Shown here one piece after another: positions 22,814 to 32,846 of a stretch of DNA of 64,000 nt. The notes beneath the pieces were generated by a model. The model was not told the origin of the DNA. It saw only the letters and a program-made list of their open reading frames with translations, and did not search any database. The DNA is from Saccharibacillus nicotianae. Its GTDB lineage: Bacteria; Bacillota; Bacilli; Paenibacillales; Paenibacillaceae. The stretch spans positions 434,001 to 498,000 of the forward strand of contig NZ_JBHUGF010000011.1 of NCBI RefSeq assembly GCF_042681745.1, written 5' to 3'. A program made the translations under genes and the position numbers. Each line of letters starts with the position of its first letter. Positions within the stretch are counted from its first letter, which is position 1.

Positions 22814-25309
22814 TTATTTCTGTGAAGCTTTGGTAATTTCGCTATACGCCCAGTGTCCAGGGGTTACATCTTTCCAGCTACTTGGTGTAGTAGACGTAGA
22901 AGACGTGTCCTCGCCAAGTACACGATTCAATACCGTTACAATTTCAGCTCGACTCACTGCTTGATTCGGGTAAAATTGACCGTCAGGATAACCTTTCATC
23001 CATCCGGATTGAATCACTTCGCTGATGGTATTTGCTGCCCAATGTCCTTGCACATCTGCTGGTAATGATGCTGTAGACGTTGTATTAAGTCCTTGCCAGC
23101 GAGCAATTAATGTCGCTAGTTCTGCACGTGTCATCGGTTGAGCAGGTTTGAAATTGCCACCAGGATATCCTTGTAACCAACCGCTTCCTTCAATACTTTG
23201 GATACTGGAAGCTGCCCAATATGAAGCAGGGACATCTTTAAAGTCTGTATTGCTTGTTGTTGTCGGCGTGGTTGCATTTTGTATCGCAAGCGCGCGTTCT
23301 AACATGACAGATAATTCTGCACGAGTGACTTTCTGATCGGGACGGAATGTACCATCAGGATAACCTTGAATATAACTACTTGCTTTGACATTAGTTGTCG
23401 ACTTGGTCGGCGTTTTAGTAGCTGCATCTGTGTTTTTTGTTGTTGATGTGCCTGTAGCCGCATTAGCTAATTCATCATAGATGGGATTATCATCTAACGC
23501 TGATGCGCCACTTGCTCCACCACCTCCGCTACCAGTAACCATAGTAGGATCAGGTATTGGTTCTGTCGGAGCAACAGGTACAAATGGGGCTGTAATCACC
23601 AGTGGTGGAGATACAGGTAACCCTGTATACGTGTCTGTTGTCGGCGTCTGTGCTGGTATTTCTGTTGTAGGAACGTTTGGAACAGGTTCTGTAGAATCAA
23701 CAGGTACTACAGGTGGAAGTGTCGAATTAGAAGATACCTGAACCTTATAAAATTTGGAAATTCCATTTGTCCCACGGACTTCGAGTGTAATCGTCGTCAG
23801 ACCTGGATCGAGTGATACCGGTTCTTCTGCATACACACTATCTGTGACGGTTACGCCATTAATAATCAGTGATGCATCTGGATCATACACACTTGCTTTG
23901 ACTGTAGTCTGTGTAGTTCCATCAGGTAATGTTACAGCATACGCTGTATTTTCAGGTGAGAATGAAGGTGTTAATGCTCCATTTTCAATAGATAATGAAG
24001 CAAGATCTGTGCCCATATCAGGCGCAGTCGCGTGAATTACAAATGACTGCTCTAACGTGCTTCCATTACTGCCTGTTGCTAATACACGAATCGGATAACT
24101 GGTAACTCCGCGTGTAAGTGCTTTGGTGGTTTTCACTTGATTATCTTGAATAGTGAAATAATCATTAGCACTACTTCCCTCGCCACTAACCAGACTGTAC
24201 GTAAACGTATCTTGTACTTTTGGATTTTGCGTAGAAGTGTTTAGTAAGCCTGCTGTTGTTCCAGCATCAACATTCCATGCAATCGTATCACCGGTCAACG
24301 TGATTTCAGAAGGCACAGCTAGTGTATTGGCTGCATAATCTTCTCTGATTTTGGATAGTGCACCATTCATATCAGAATCAAGACTACTATAAAAGACTAA
24401 CTCGGTAGTGCCACCCGGCTCTAGATCGCCTGCATTGAATGTCAGTGTTAGCCAATCATCGGTTAAAGCGGCGGCAATATGCTTCCCGCCATCTTCGTGA
24501 AATGCAGGTTCCATATAAGGATTACGGCTGAACCCAACAGATGCTTGAGCGCGCGGATCTTGCGCTACGTACATGAATATATTGTCGCTGGCATTACCAA
24601 TTGCCGCAGCAATCGCTTCAGCATCTTGAGGTGGATTAGAAGGAACCCAGTTAATCGTGCTGTTATCTTCGTGAAGATCAGCATCGATATCGGGATCAAG
24701 AAAGCGCATATAATGAACATCGTATACGGAATCTGTAACGCTGTTATTTTTGAGTGTGATCGTTGTTTTGAAGAAAGCATCTCCTGGTTTGAAGGAAATG
24801 TTTTGTTGTACGGCGATAGCTTGATCAGATGTGTTACCAGATGTTTGAGCGATTAATTGTTCATCTGTAGATAAATCTTGAGTGGTACTTGGAATATCAA
24901 TACTTCCACTTTGTTCTTCATTTACAAACGTCAGCGGAGATTTTGAAGTTACGGCTGGTTTGTAACCTACTACAAAACCTTCTGAAGGGCTTCCAGGTAA
25001 AACATAATCACCACTGGTCATGTCTTTGCCAAAATCATAACCGTCTTTGTCTACATTCATACCGATGTTACGTCTTATTTCTCCGGGATGAAAACCGGAT
25101 GGGTTATCGCTAGCTGTGCCAAGTGTACCACTGCTTGAAATCCCTAGTTCGATATACGTTCCACCTAGAAATGTATCCTGACCGTTCTGCGCATGTCTTG
25201 CTAACTCAGATGCGTGTGTAGGAAGCGGTGGTAGTAGTAACAAGACAGCCATCAAGCTACAGATTCCAGTTTGTAGCAGGCGGCGTTGGTCAAACGGATT
25301 ACTGCTCAT
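22814..25309 (-). CDS. Secreted surface protein with three SLH domains
   Basis: An 831-residue protein. A signal peptide (about 1-33) has the hydrophobic core LMAVLLLLPPLP and a likely cut after THA. A long N-terminal beta-rich region of unknown family follows, including GGTYIELGISSSGTLGTASD. Around residue 435-530 is a cadherin-like Ig domain (LASLSIENGALTPSFSPENT, SKFYKVQVSS), then a Pro/Thr/Ser/Val-rich stretch and a Thr-rich linker. Three SLH domains occupy the last 190 residues: YIQGYPDGTFRPDQKVTRAE, WLQGYPGGNFKPAQPMTRAE and WMKGYPDGQFYPNQAVSRAE. They anchor the protein to secondary cell-wall polymer. Probably an adhesin or surface enzyme. ATG after AAAGGAGGAC. Confidence 0.9.
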   Translation of the reverse strand: MSSNPFDQRRLLQTGICSLMAVLLLLPPLPTHASELARHAQNGQDTFLGGTYIELGISSSGTLGTASDNPSGFHPGEIRRNIGMNVDKDGYDFGKDMTSGDYVLPGSPSEGFVVGYKPAVTSKSPLTFVNEEQSGSIDIPSTTQDLSTDEQLIAQTSGNTSDQAIAVQQNISFKPGDAFFKTTITLKNNSVTDSVYDVHYMRFLDPDIDADLHEDNSTINWVPSNPPQDAEAIAAAIGNASDNIFMYVAQDPRAQASVGFSRNPYMEPAFHEDGGKHIAAALTDDWLTLTFNAGDLEPGGTTELVFYSSLDSDMNGALSKIREDYAANTLAVPSEITLTGDTIAWNVDAGTTAGLLNTSTQNPKVQDTFTYSLVSGEGSSANDYFTIQDNQVKTTKALTRGVTSYPIRVLATGSNGSTLEQSFVIHATAPDMGTDLASLSIENGALTPSFSPENTAYAVTLPDGTTQTTVKASVYDPDASLIINGVTVTDSVYAEEPVSLDPGLTTITLEVRGTNGISKFYKVQVSSNSTLPPVVPVDSTEPVPNVPTTEIPAQTPTTDTYTGLPVSPPLVITAPFVPVAPTEPIPDPTMVTGSGGGGASGASALDDNPIYDELANAATGTSTTKNTDAATKTPTKSTTNVKASSYIQGYPDGTFRPDQKVTRAELSVMLERALAIQNATTPTTTSNTDFKDVPASYWAASSIQSIEGSGWLQGYPGGNFKPAQPMTRAELATLIARWQGLNTTSTASLPADVQGHWAANTISEVIQSGWMKGYPDGQFYPNQAVSRAEIVTVLNRVLGEDTSSTSTTPSSWKDVTPGHWAYSEITKASQK

Positions 25310-25455
25310 CAGTTATAGTCCTCCTTTATCTATGAATAGTTCGCAAATACAAATATTTGCAAACCTATACTACTGTTTATCGTAATCAAATCATTTAACT
25401 TTACATTTTTATGCAAAAAAGATTAAAAAATTGTTAAGAATAAGGAGAGGTAATC

Positions 25456-25974
25456 GTGAAGTTGGAGATTTCAGAAGTATTAAGCCAGACTTTTATGAAA
25501 TTAACAGGGATATCTGAACATACCCCGGCTGCTCAATCCGTAAAAACAACGATTCAATTTATTCGTACGGCTGAAGAGATTTTTAAAAGTATGGATGCAC
25601 GTTTTGCCGGTATGGGATTGTCCCGCGGTAAAATTATGATGCTATGTATTTTGTATGCAGATACGAATCGTAGTCTGTTACCATCGGAATTAGCAGATCG
25701 AGCGCAGGTAACCCGGGGCACAATAACGGGTTTGGTCGATGGATTAGAATCCGAAGGTTGGGTCAAACGTATTCATAATGAAAAAGATCGCCGTCGTACC
25801 TCGGTACAACTCACAGAAAAAGGAATGCGATTTGTAGAGCAAAATGTAGAAGGATATGTAGGACTTATGATTGCACTGACTTCCAAGTTTGAGGAAGAGG
25901 ATTTTGTAAAAATGCAAGAACTAATCTCCAAATTGCGAGCAGGGTTTGAAGTAAGTAGTCAACTTGAAATATAA
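25456..25974 (+). CDS. MarR-family transcriptional regulator
   Basis: A 172-residue winged-helix regulator: MLCILYADTNRSLLPSELAD, then the recognition helix AQVTRGTITGLVDGLESEGW and the wing NEKDRRRTSVQLTEKG, the standard MarR signature. GTG start at 25456 after AAGGAGAGGTAAT. Divergent from the SLH gene (147 bases apart), which it might control; otherwise no linked target. The 200-base gap to the next MarR gene is A+T-rich, with no terminator that I can see. Confidence 0.88.
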   Translation: MKLEISEVLSQTFMKLTGISEHTPAAQSVKTTIQFIRTAEEIFKSMDARFAGMGLSRGKIMMLCILYADTNRSLLPSELADRAQVTRGTITGLVDGLESEGWVKRIHNEKDRRRTSVQLTEKGMRFVEQNVEGYVGLMIALTSKFEEEDFVKMQELISKLRAGFEVSSQLEI

Positions 25975-26171
25975 CATTATTTACCATATTAATATAAATG
26001 AGCTAAATTACCTTAAAATAAAGAATTAAATGTAGGATTATTACGAAAAGTGTATATAATTAAAAGTATATGGTTATAAACATTGACAAGGTTTGCATAC
26101 AGATTTAAAATTAGTTAACCTAATAATTAGTATGGCTAAATAATAGGATTTTACGTTGAGGTGAATAAACG

Positions 26172-26672
26172 GTGGAAGAAGATTTGAAGTTTGAAGGAAT
26201 ATCACCGATGGGTGAAGAGTTATTACGTGCATTTCGTCTTTTTCGCAAAGCAGATTGGCGTCAAAAGCCAGTAGCGGGATATAAACCAAGTGAAATTATG
26301 GCTTTGATCTGTATCGGTAACAAATCAGATTCGGCTGGTTGTGGGATGCAAGTCTCTGAACTGAGTCGCTTACTTCGAGTAACATCTCCAACAGTTACTC
26401 AATTGATCAAAGGTATGGAAAACGACGGATTGGTCGAGCGCAATATGGATCAAAGCGACCGTCGTGCTGTTCGTGTAACATTGACTGATAAAGGCGCAGC
26501 GATTATGGAGCAGTCACTTGCTGTGTTCAAAACGTCATTTGAAGGTTTGGTCGATTATCTAGGAGAAGAAGATAGTCGCAAATTAACCGAATTGTTAGGT
26601 CGCGTTTTTTCTTATTTCCAAGAACGAGTGTTTGAACCTGCGGAGCCAGAACATAAAGGGGATGCAGAGTAA
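26172..26672 (+). CDS. MarR-family regulator of the ABC exporter operon
   Basis: A 166-residue MarR protein: VSELSRLLRVTSPTVTQLIK recognition helix, wing MDQSDRRAVRVTLTDKGAAI, dimerisation helices at both ends. GTG start 26172 with GAGGTG upstream. Its stop codon overlaps the ATG of the ABC exporter gene (26672), so the three genes form a tight operon and this is probably its autorepressor, released by a drug or toxic ligand. Such marR-abc-abc operons are common in Bacillales (compare yfiBC-like sets). Confidence 0.9.
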   Translation: MEEDLKFEGISPMGEELLRAFRLFRKADWRQKPVAGYKPSEIMALICIGNKSDSAGCGMQVSELSRLLRVTSPTVTQLIKGMENDGLVERNMDQSDRRAVRVTLTDKGAAIMEQSLAVFKTSFEGLVDYLGEEDSRKLTELLGRVFSYFQERVFEPAEPEHKGDAE

Positions 26673-28405
26673 TGACCAAACTGCTAGGACAGCTTCGACC
26701 GTATTACGGTGGAATCGGTCTGGTTCTGCTGTTGGTATTTTTGCAAACGATGTCAGAGTTGTTCCTGCCGACATTAATGGCTGATATTGTCGATACAGGT
26801 ATTGCGGCAGGGAATACAGCTTATATTTTGCGCATTGGCTTATATATGTTACTCTTTGCCGCAGGTGGAATGTTATGTTCCATCGCGGCTAGTTACTTTT
26901 CAGCCAAAATTTCGATTGGGTTTGGTCGCGATCTACGTAGTCGCGTGTTCTCGCATGTCGAAAATTTTTCATTACAAGAATTTGATCGTATCGGTACGGC
27001 TTCTTTGATTACCCGTACGACCAATGATATTACACAACTTCAACAAGTGCTAACGATGATGTTACGGATGATGGTGATGGCTCCGCTTATGATGCTTGGC
27101 GGTCTGATTATGGCGATCTCTAAAGATGCAGAGTTATCGCTTATTTTTGTTATTGTGATTCCATTGTTAGGGCTGGCTATTTTCAGTATTGCTCGCAAAG
27201 GAATGCCACTGTTCAAAGCATTACAAAGTAAATTAGATCGCTTAAATATGGTTATGCGTGAAAATCTGACCGGACTACGTGTTATTCGTGCTTTTAATCG
27301 AGATACGTATGAAAGTAAACGGTTTGACGGAGCCAGTCGTGATCTAGCAGATACAGCGATTTCCGTTAATAAACTAATGGCATTGATGATGCCTGTTATG
27401 ATGCTGGTATTAAACTTTTCAATTATTGCAATTATCGGATTCGGTAGTGTACGGATTAGCTATGGAGATATGCAGGTCGGTGATCTAATGGCATTTATTC
27501 AGTATGCCACTCAGATTTTATTCTCATTCTTAATGTTATCTGTGATCTTCGTGATGGTACCGAGAGCGTCAGCTTCCGCAACACGTATTAATGAAGTATT
27601 GCAAATGAAGCCAGAAATTGAAGATCCTGAACAACCTGTAAGTTCTACTATGCAAGAGCGCCGGGGAAGTGTGATTTTTGATAATGTCACTTTCCGTTAT
27701 CCTGGAGCAGAACAGCCCGCATTAGAACAGATTTCATTTCAAGCCAAAAGCGGTGAAGTCACAGCTATTATCGGTGGAACAGGATCAGGAAAATCAACAT
27801 TGGTCAATCTGATTCCTCGTTTTTATGATGTAGAAAGTGGACAGATTTTGGTTGATGGTATCGATATTCGTGAACGGGATCAAGCGTCACTACGTGCGAA
27901 GATCGGCTATGTTCCGCAAAAAGCATTATTGTTTACAGGTACAATAGCTGAAAATATTCGTTATGGATATGAACAAGCTACTGATGAAGAAATGAAGCAT
28001 GCGGCGACGATTGCGCAAGCATCTGATTTTATTAGTGAAATGAAAGATGGATATAATTCTGTTATCGCACAAGGTGGATCGAATGTATCGGGTGGACAAA
28101 AGCAACGGTTGTCGATAGCTCGTGCTCTGGTACGTAAGCCTGAATTGTATATTTTTGATGATAGTTTCTCAGCACTTGATTTCAAAACGGATTCTAAATT
28201 ACGGGCAGCACTCAAAGCCGAAACAACCGATGCGGCTGTATTGATGATTGCACAGCGCGTGAGTACAGTGATGGATGCCGATCAAATTATTGTATTGGAA
28301 GATGGCAAAATTGTCGGTCAAGGCACACATCGTGAATTGCTAGAAAGTAGCGAAGTCTATCGTGAGATTGTATCTTCGCAACTGTCGGAGGAGGAGATCG
28401 CATGA
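26672..28405 (+). CDS. Heterodimeric ABC exporter, degenerate Walker B subunit
   Basis: A 577-residue half-transporter: about six membrane helices (1-320) and an ATPase domain with Walker A GGTGSGKST, signature VSGGQKQRLSIARAL and Walker B LYIFDDSFSALD. The residue after the Walker B aspartate is Asp instead of the catalytic Glu, so this subunit gives the degenerate site while its intact signature motif serves the partner's site. Multidrug or lipid export is likely. Overlaps the next gene by four bases. Confidence 0.92.
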   Translation: MTKLLGQLRPYYGGIGLVLLLVFLQTMSELFLPTLMADIVDTGIAAGNTAYILRIGLYMLLFAAGGMLCSIAASYFSAKISIGFGRDLRSRVFSHVENFSLQEFDRIGTASLITRTTNDITQLQQVLTMMLRMMVMAPLMMLGGLIMAISKDAELSLIFVIVIPLLGLAIFSIARKGMPLFKALQSKLDRLNMVMRENLTGLRVIRAFNRDTYESKRFDGASRDLADTAISVNKLMALMMPVMMLVLNFSIIAIIGFGSVRISYGDMQVGDLMAFIQYATQILFSFLMLSVIFVMVPRASASATRINEVLQMKPEIEDPEQPVSSTMQERRGSVIFDNVTFRYPGAEQPALEQISFQAKSGEVTAIIGGTGSGKSTLVNLIPRFYDVESGQILVDGIDIRERDQASLRAKIGYVPQKALLFTGTIAENIRYGYEQATDEEMKHAATIAQASDFISEMKDGYNSVIAQGGSNVSGGQKQRLSIARALVRKPELYIFDDSFSALDFKTDSKLRAALKAETTDAAVLMIAQRVSTVMDADQIIVLEDGKIVGQGTHRELLESSEVYREIVSSQLSEEEIA

Positions 28406-30258
28406 GTGAAGAGCAAAAACCAAAACCTCCACAACGACCACAAGCCGGACAGATGGGCGGCCCACCACGGATGTCTTTGCCGGGTGAAAAGCCGAAAGAC
28501 TTTAAAGGGACATTACGCAGATTACTTTCTTACCTGAAGCCTTATCGGATGCAATTACTTGTTGTGCTAATTGCTGCGGTACTCAGCACCTTATTCAGTA
28601 TTGTGGCTCCGCGTATTATGGGAATGGCGACAGATGAATTATTTAACAGCGTCACCGGAGGAACAGCGATTAACTTTAGATATATTGTAGATCTGTTGAT
28701 GATTCTTGGAGGTCTGTATTTATTCAGTTCGTTATTTGCTTATTTTCAGCAATACTTTATGTCTGGTGTTGCTCAAAATACTGTCTATGAGATGCGTAAA
28801 GATGTCAAAAGCAAATTATCTCGTTTACCGTTACGTTATTATGATCAACAGTCTCATGGTGAAGTGTTGAGCCGGGTAACGAATGATGTAGATAATATCA
28901 GTAATACGTTACAACAAAGTCTAACCCAGTTGATCACATCAATCGTAACACTGGTCGGTGTAATCGTAATGATGTTAACGATCAGTCCATTGTTAACACT
29001 GATTACAATACTCACAATTCCACTCAGTTTATTGGTTACGATTGTCGTCGCTAAGCGTTCGCAAAAACATTTTGCCGGACAACAAGCATCACTGGGTGAT
29101 CTGAATGGTCATGTCGAAGAAATGTATACCGGACACCGGGTAGTCAAAGCTTTTGGACGTGAGAAGCAGTCATTGGCTCAATTCGATGAGTTGAATGAAA
29201 AGCTTTATGAATCAGGTTGGAAAGCTCAATATATTTCCGGTACGATTATGCCGTTGATGTCGTTTATCAGTAATATTGGGTATGTGTTGATCTGTGTAGT
29301 AGGTGGTATTATGGTGACCCGCGGTACAGTCGGTATCGGTGGAGTACAAGCGTTTATCCAGTATGCGCGTCAATTCTCACAACCGATCACACAGCTTGCG
29401 AATATTTCTAATATTATTCAATCGACAATAGCTTCAGCAGAGCGCGTATTTGAAATCATGGATGAGCAGGAAGAAGAAGATCAAGCGACGACTACAATTG
29501 CTCGACCTGTACGTGGTGATGTGACCTTTGAACATGTAGCTTTTGGTTATAAAAAAGATGAGTTGCTGATCGAAGATATGAATATTGAGGTGCGTGCCGG
29601 ACAGACGGTTGCAATTGTAGGGCCGACAGGAGCAGGGAAAACGACGCTGATCAATCTGTTAATGCGCTTCTATGAATTGAATAACGGACAGATTACGATA
29701 GATGGTCAAAATATCCGCGAATTATCGCGTGCCGAACTACACAGTCTATTTGGAATGGTGTTGCAAGACACCTGGCTGTTCGGTGGAAGTATTCGTGATA
29801 ATATTGCCTACGGACGTGAAGATGCGACAGAAGAAGAGATTATACGAGCTTCTGAAGCCGCGCGTGCGGATCATTTTATCCGTACCTTGCCGGATGGTTA
29901 TGATACGGTGCTTAATGAAGAAGCTTCTAATATTTCACAGGGTCAAAAGCAATTGCTGACGATTGCGCGTGCGATTCTAGCTGATCCTGCGATTCTGATT
30001 CTGGATGAAGCGACCAGTAGTGTTGATACCCGTACAGAAGTATTGATCCAACAAGCGATGAATACATTGATGGAAGGGCGGACGAACTTTGTTATTGCCC
30101 ACCGTCTATCTACGATTCGTGAAGCCGATCTGATTCTAGTGATGAATCATGGTAAAGTGATTGAGACCGGAACGCATATTGAATTGTTAGAACAAGAAGG
30201 ATTCTATGCAGACTTGTATAATAGCCAATTTGCCGGACAGGTGAAAATAGCGAATTAA
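28402..30258 (+). CDS. Heterodimeric ABC exporter, catalytic Walker B subunit
   Basis: A 618-residue half-transporter with a Pro/Gln-rich cytosolic N-terminal extension of about 40 residues, six membrane helices, and an ATPase domain with Walker A GPTGAGKTT, Walker B ILILDEATSSVD (catalytic Glu present) and a degenerate signature ISQGQKQLLTIARA (Gln for Gly). It complements the partner: one consensus and one degenerate ATP site, as in BmrCD and TM287/288. Exports drugs or amphipathic compounds from the cytosol or inner leaflet. Start overlaps the upstream stop (ATGA), AGGAGGAG before it. Confidence 0.92.
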   Translation: MSEEQKPKPPQRPQAGQMGGPPRMSLPGEKPKDFKGTLRRLLSYLKPYRMQLLVVLIAAVLSTLFSIVAPRIMGMATDELFNSVTGGTAINFRYIVDLLMILGGLYLFSSLFAYFQQYFMSGVAQNTVYEMRKDVKSKLSRLPLRYYDQQSHGEVLSRVTNDVDNISNTLQQSLTQLITSIVTLVGVIVMMLTISPLLTLITILTIPLSLLVTIVVAKRSQKHFAGQQASLGDLNGHVEEMYTGHRVVKAFGREKQSLAQFDELNEKLYESGWKAQYISGTIMPLMSFISNIGYVLICVVGGIMVTRGTVGIGGVQAFIQYARQFSQPITQLANISNIIQSTIASAERVFEIMDEQEEEDQATTTIARPVRGDVTFEHVAFGYKKDELLIEDMNIEVRAGQTVAIVGPTGAGKTTLINLLMRFYELNNGQITIDGQNIRELSRAELHSLFGMVLQDTWLFGGSIRDNIAYGREDATEEEIIRASEAARADHFIRTLPDGYDTVLNEEASNISQGQKQLLTIARAILADPAILILDEATSSVDTRTEVLIQQAMNTLMEGRTNFVIAHRLSTIREADLILVMNHGKVIETGTHIELLEQEGFYADLYNSQFAGQVKIAN

Positions 30259-30283
30259 TTTCAATAATACGGAGGATATTGTT

Positions 30284-30403
30284 ATGATCTTAGGCGTGAT
30301 TTTGATCTGTATTGTAGCGGTTACTCCTATTGCTTATCGTCATCACAAGCGAATCCGTATAGTTAGAAGAAAAAGTTCAGCAATTAGAACAACAAAGAAA
30401 TAA
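30284..30403 (+). CDS. Small single-span membrane protein, perhaps frameshifted
   Basis: A 39-residue ORF with GGAGG eight bases before ATG. MILGVILICIVAVTPIAY is one membrane span, followed by a basic tail (RHHKRIRIVRRK). In the +1 frame the last 14 codons read LEEKVQQLEQQRNN, a coiled coil like those of small Bacillales membrane proteins with a hydrophobic N-terminus and a coiled tail. A one-base shift near 30355-30362 would join the two. Could be co-transcribed with the ABC genes, 25 bases upstream. Confidence 0.55.
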   Translation: MILGVILICIVAVTPIAYRHHKRIRIVRRKSSAIRTTKK

Positions 30404-30408
30404 TTAAA

Positions 30409-30458
30409 ATAAAAGAACGATCTGCATTCCTAGTTGTAGGGATATAGATCGTTCTTTT
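30409..30458 (+). terminator. Terminator of the ABC exporter operon
   Basis: AAAGAACGATCT (30412-30423) pairs with AGATCGTTCTTT (30445-30456), plus T-run. Confidence 0.85.
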
Positions 30459-30494
30459 TAAGTTTGGATACAATAGTAGATAAGGTAGAAATAA

Positions 30495-30533
30495 CAAAAA
30501 AAGCCTCTCTGTCGTAGTGCAGAGAGGCTTTTG
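30495..30533 (-). terminator. Terminator of the YitT-family gene
   Basis: Minus-strand AAAAGCCTCTCTG pairs with CAGAGAGGCTTTTTTT across an eight-base loop, 11 bases beyond the stop codon. Confidence 0.88.
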
Positions 30534-30543
30534 ATATCATCAA

Positions 30544-31410
30544 TTAGTGAATATTTTTCTTCTCAAAGTTACCACCGATAACTTCTGACACATGCTCAAT
30601 GGCTAGGAAAGCAGAAGGATCGATATCTTGTACAATCGTGCGTAACTTGGCAAGTTCGAGACGAGTTACAACGCAATAGATCATCTGCGTATCTTCTTTG
30701 GAATAACCGCCTTTAGCATACATAAAGGTTGTACTGCGTCCCAGACGGTCCACAATCGCTTGCGAGATTTCTTCGTATTCGGAAGAAATGATCGTAACCG
30801 ATTTGGATTCTTCCAAACCTTCGACAACAATATCCATGACTTTAGCTGCGATATAATACGTAAAGATCGAGAACATCGCTGAATCCCAACCAAATACAAA
30901 ACCAGCAACTGCAAAGATAAATACGTTAATAATCATAACGATTTGTCCTACAGGCATATGAAAACGTTTGGAAAGTAAAATCGCTACAATCTCTGTACCA
31001 TCCAGTGATCCACCAAAGCGAATAACCAGACCAATCCCGAATCCAAGAATGACTCCGCCAAACATACTGGCTAGAATTTTATCGTTGGTAAGCGGATCAA
31101 CATGATGTAAAAATGCAGTCATCAACGACATGACTGTAATCCCGTATAATGTAGAAAAAGCAAACGTTTTACCGATCTGTTTATACCCGATAATCAGAAA
31201 GGGGACGTTGATAATAAAGATAAAGAGACCTAATGCAACAGGTGTTACTTCAGATAAAATGATTGAAATACCTGTGATTCCTCCATCGATCACGCTGTTA
31301 GGAATAAGGAAAATTTCGAGGGCTACTGCCATCATTACAGCACCAGTTGTAATGAAAATGAATTTGGCGAGCAATTGGACGGGAGTTAATTTGCGGTGTT
31401 TTCTCGGCAT
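30544..31410 (-). CDS. YitT family membrane protein (DUF161/DUF2179)
   Basis: A 288-residue protein: five to six membrane segments in the first 200 residues (FIFITTGAVMMAVALEIFLI, IPNSVIDGGITGISII, GGSLDGTEIVAILL) and a C-terminal cytosolic DUF2179 domain (VTIISSEYEEISQAI, YSKEDTQMIYCVVTRLELAK, DPSAFLAIEHVSEVIGG). YitT proteins are widespread in Firmicutes; transport roles are suspected but no substrate is known. Start ATG 31410 preceded by AGAGGATTGTGT; a TTG six bases earlier in frame is less likely. Confidence 0.92.
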   Translation of the reverse strand: MPRKHRKLTPVQLLAKFIFITTGAVMMAVALEIFLIPNSVIDGGITGISIILSEVTPVALGLFIFIINVPFLIIGYKQIGKTFAFSTLYGITVMSLMTAFLHHVDPLTNDKILASMFGGVILGFGIGLVIRFGGSLDGTEIVAILLSKRFHMPVGQIVMIINVFIFAVAGFVFGWDSAMFSIFTYYIAAKVMDIVVEGLEESKSVTIISSEYEEISQAIVDRLGRSTTFMYAKGGYSKEDTQMIYCVVTRLELAKLRTIVQDIDPSAFLAIEHVSEVIGGNFEKKNIH

Positions 31411-31769
31411 ACACAATCCTCTTTCTCAAATTATTAGGTAAGATTATTGAGTAATTCCATAAGCGCTACACGTTATGAATATTATTTCATAAACAAGCGA
31501 ACCTATCGAACTATTCAACAATATCTAAAGAGCACTATTGCACTAAAAAAGATAAGTTACCTATATAAATAATATCATACATTTCTTTTCAATCCTAATA
31601 AAACGTAAAATTTAATCAATAAACTGCAAAAAAGGCAGAATTCTCAAGCTTTTCGCATATTATCGTAGCCAAGCAAGAGAAATGTACGTATTTGTCTGTT
31701 AATCGTTTAAAAGGTAGCCAAATAAGGGTATGAATAAGTATCTTATGCTCCAATTACGGGGGTACTTTT
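31411..31769. other. Divergent intergenic region
   Basis: About 360 bases between the YitT and lipid kinase genes, which diverge. A+T-rich, with no ORF with a ribosome site and no terminator. I see no known riboswitch in it; promoters for both genes must be here. Confidence 0.5.
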
Positions 31770-32672
31770 ATGTATAACAAAGGGCTACTTATTTATAATG
31801 GAAATGCAGGTTCTCTCACTCCAGAATTACTAGGAACCGCTTTAAGTATTTTGTCATTAGAATTGTCTGAACTGAATGTACGCCGAACGAACCAACCGGG
31901 TGAAGCACAACAACTTTGCAAAGAATTAGGAGAACAATATGATGTTGTCTATATTTTAGGTGGAGACGGCACTGTCCATGAATGTGTAAATGGATTAGCA
32001 TTGTTGGATCATCCTCCAGTGATCGGGGTATTGCCAGGTGGAACGTGTAATGATTTCTCGCGTGCATTGATGATGCCCCAGCAGATGGCAAGAGCCGCAG
32101 AAGTACTCAATGAACGTCATACACGCACGCTTGATATTGGAACAGTGAACGGACAATATTTTACTAATTTTTACGGGATCGGGTTAATCGCAGAGACTTC
32201 ACAAAATATTAATCCTGATCTAAAAGGTGCTTTGGGCAAAATCAGTTATTTTCTTAGCACATTACAGACAGTGCGTACTGCTGAACCGTTTACCTTTCAT
32301 ATGACCCATGATGAAGGGGAAAGCGATGGAGAAGCAATTATGATCTATATAGCCAATGGGCGGTTTTTGGGAACGAATCCGTTACCCTTTCCAGCAAGTT
32401 CGCTTGAAGACGGGTTATTGGATGTATTGATTATTCGCGAAGCAGGTTTACCTTTATTACGTGAACTGATGAGTCGCAAAACTGAAGAAATCTGGAACCC
32501 GCAATACAGCAATATTGACTATATACGAACAACCAAAGTAACGTTAACGACTGCTCAACCGATGCCTGCGGATATGGATGGTGAAATTTATTTGGAGACA
32601 CCTGCGGAGCTAGGGGTGTTATCAGGCAAATTAACATTTCTGATTGGAGAACCTGTCTCTGATATACAATAA
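31770..32672 (+). CDS. Diacylglycerol kinase-like lipid kinase (YegS/BmrU family)
   Basis: A 300-residue cytosolic lipid kinase: the nucleotide-binding motif VVYILGGDGTVHECVNGL at about 65-85 and the following GVLPGGTCNDFSRALMMP are diagnostic. C-terminal beta-sandwich includes IYIANGRFLGTNPLPFPASS and MPADMDGEIY. Phosphorylates diacylglycerol or a related lipid, recycling it into phospholipid synthesis. ATG preceded by GGGGGTACTTTT. Single gene; the 174-base gap after it holds nothing obvious. Confidence 0.92.
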   Translation: MYNKGLLIYNGNAGSLTPELLGTALSILSLELSELNVRRTNQPGEAQQLCKELGEQYDVVYILGGDGTVHECVNGLALLDHPPVIGVLPGGTCNDFSRALMMPQQMARAAEVLNERHTRTLDIGTVNGQYFTNFYGIGLIAETSQNINPDLKGALGKISYFLSTLQTVRTAEPFTFHMTHDEGESDGEAIMIYIANGRFLGTNPLPFPASSLEDGLLDVLIIREAGLPLLRELMSRKTEEIWNPQYSNIDYIRTTKVTLTTAQPMPADMDGEIYLETPAELGVLSGKLTFLIGEPVSDIQ

Positions 32673-32846
32673 ATCCAATATGAAATGATAGCCCAAGACA
32701 TCTCAAGTGATGATGATCAGCCAAAGATTGACGATGATCTGGATAAGGGCTGTCTGGTATTCTTGGGGTCATTATGATATGAATAGAGAGAACGTGAAAT
32801 TCAAGCATCGTTATATTGAGATGCATTACAGGGGGAACAAGTAATC

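Noticed and set aside
24479..24856. 125-codon ORF opposite the SLH gene
   Set aside because: Lies wholly inside a well-supported coding sequence on the other strand; composition is that of an antisense shadow.
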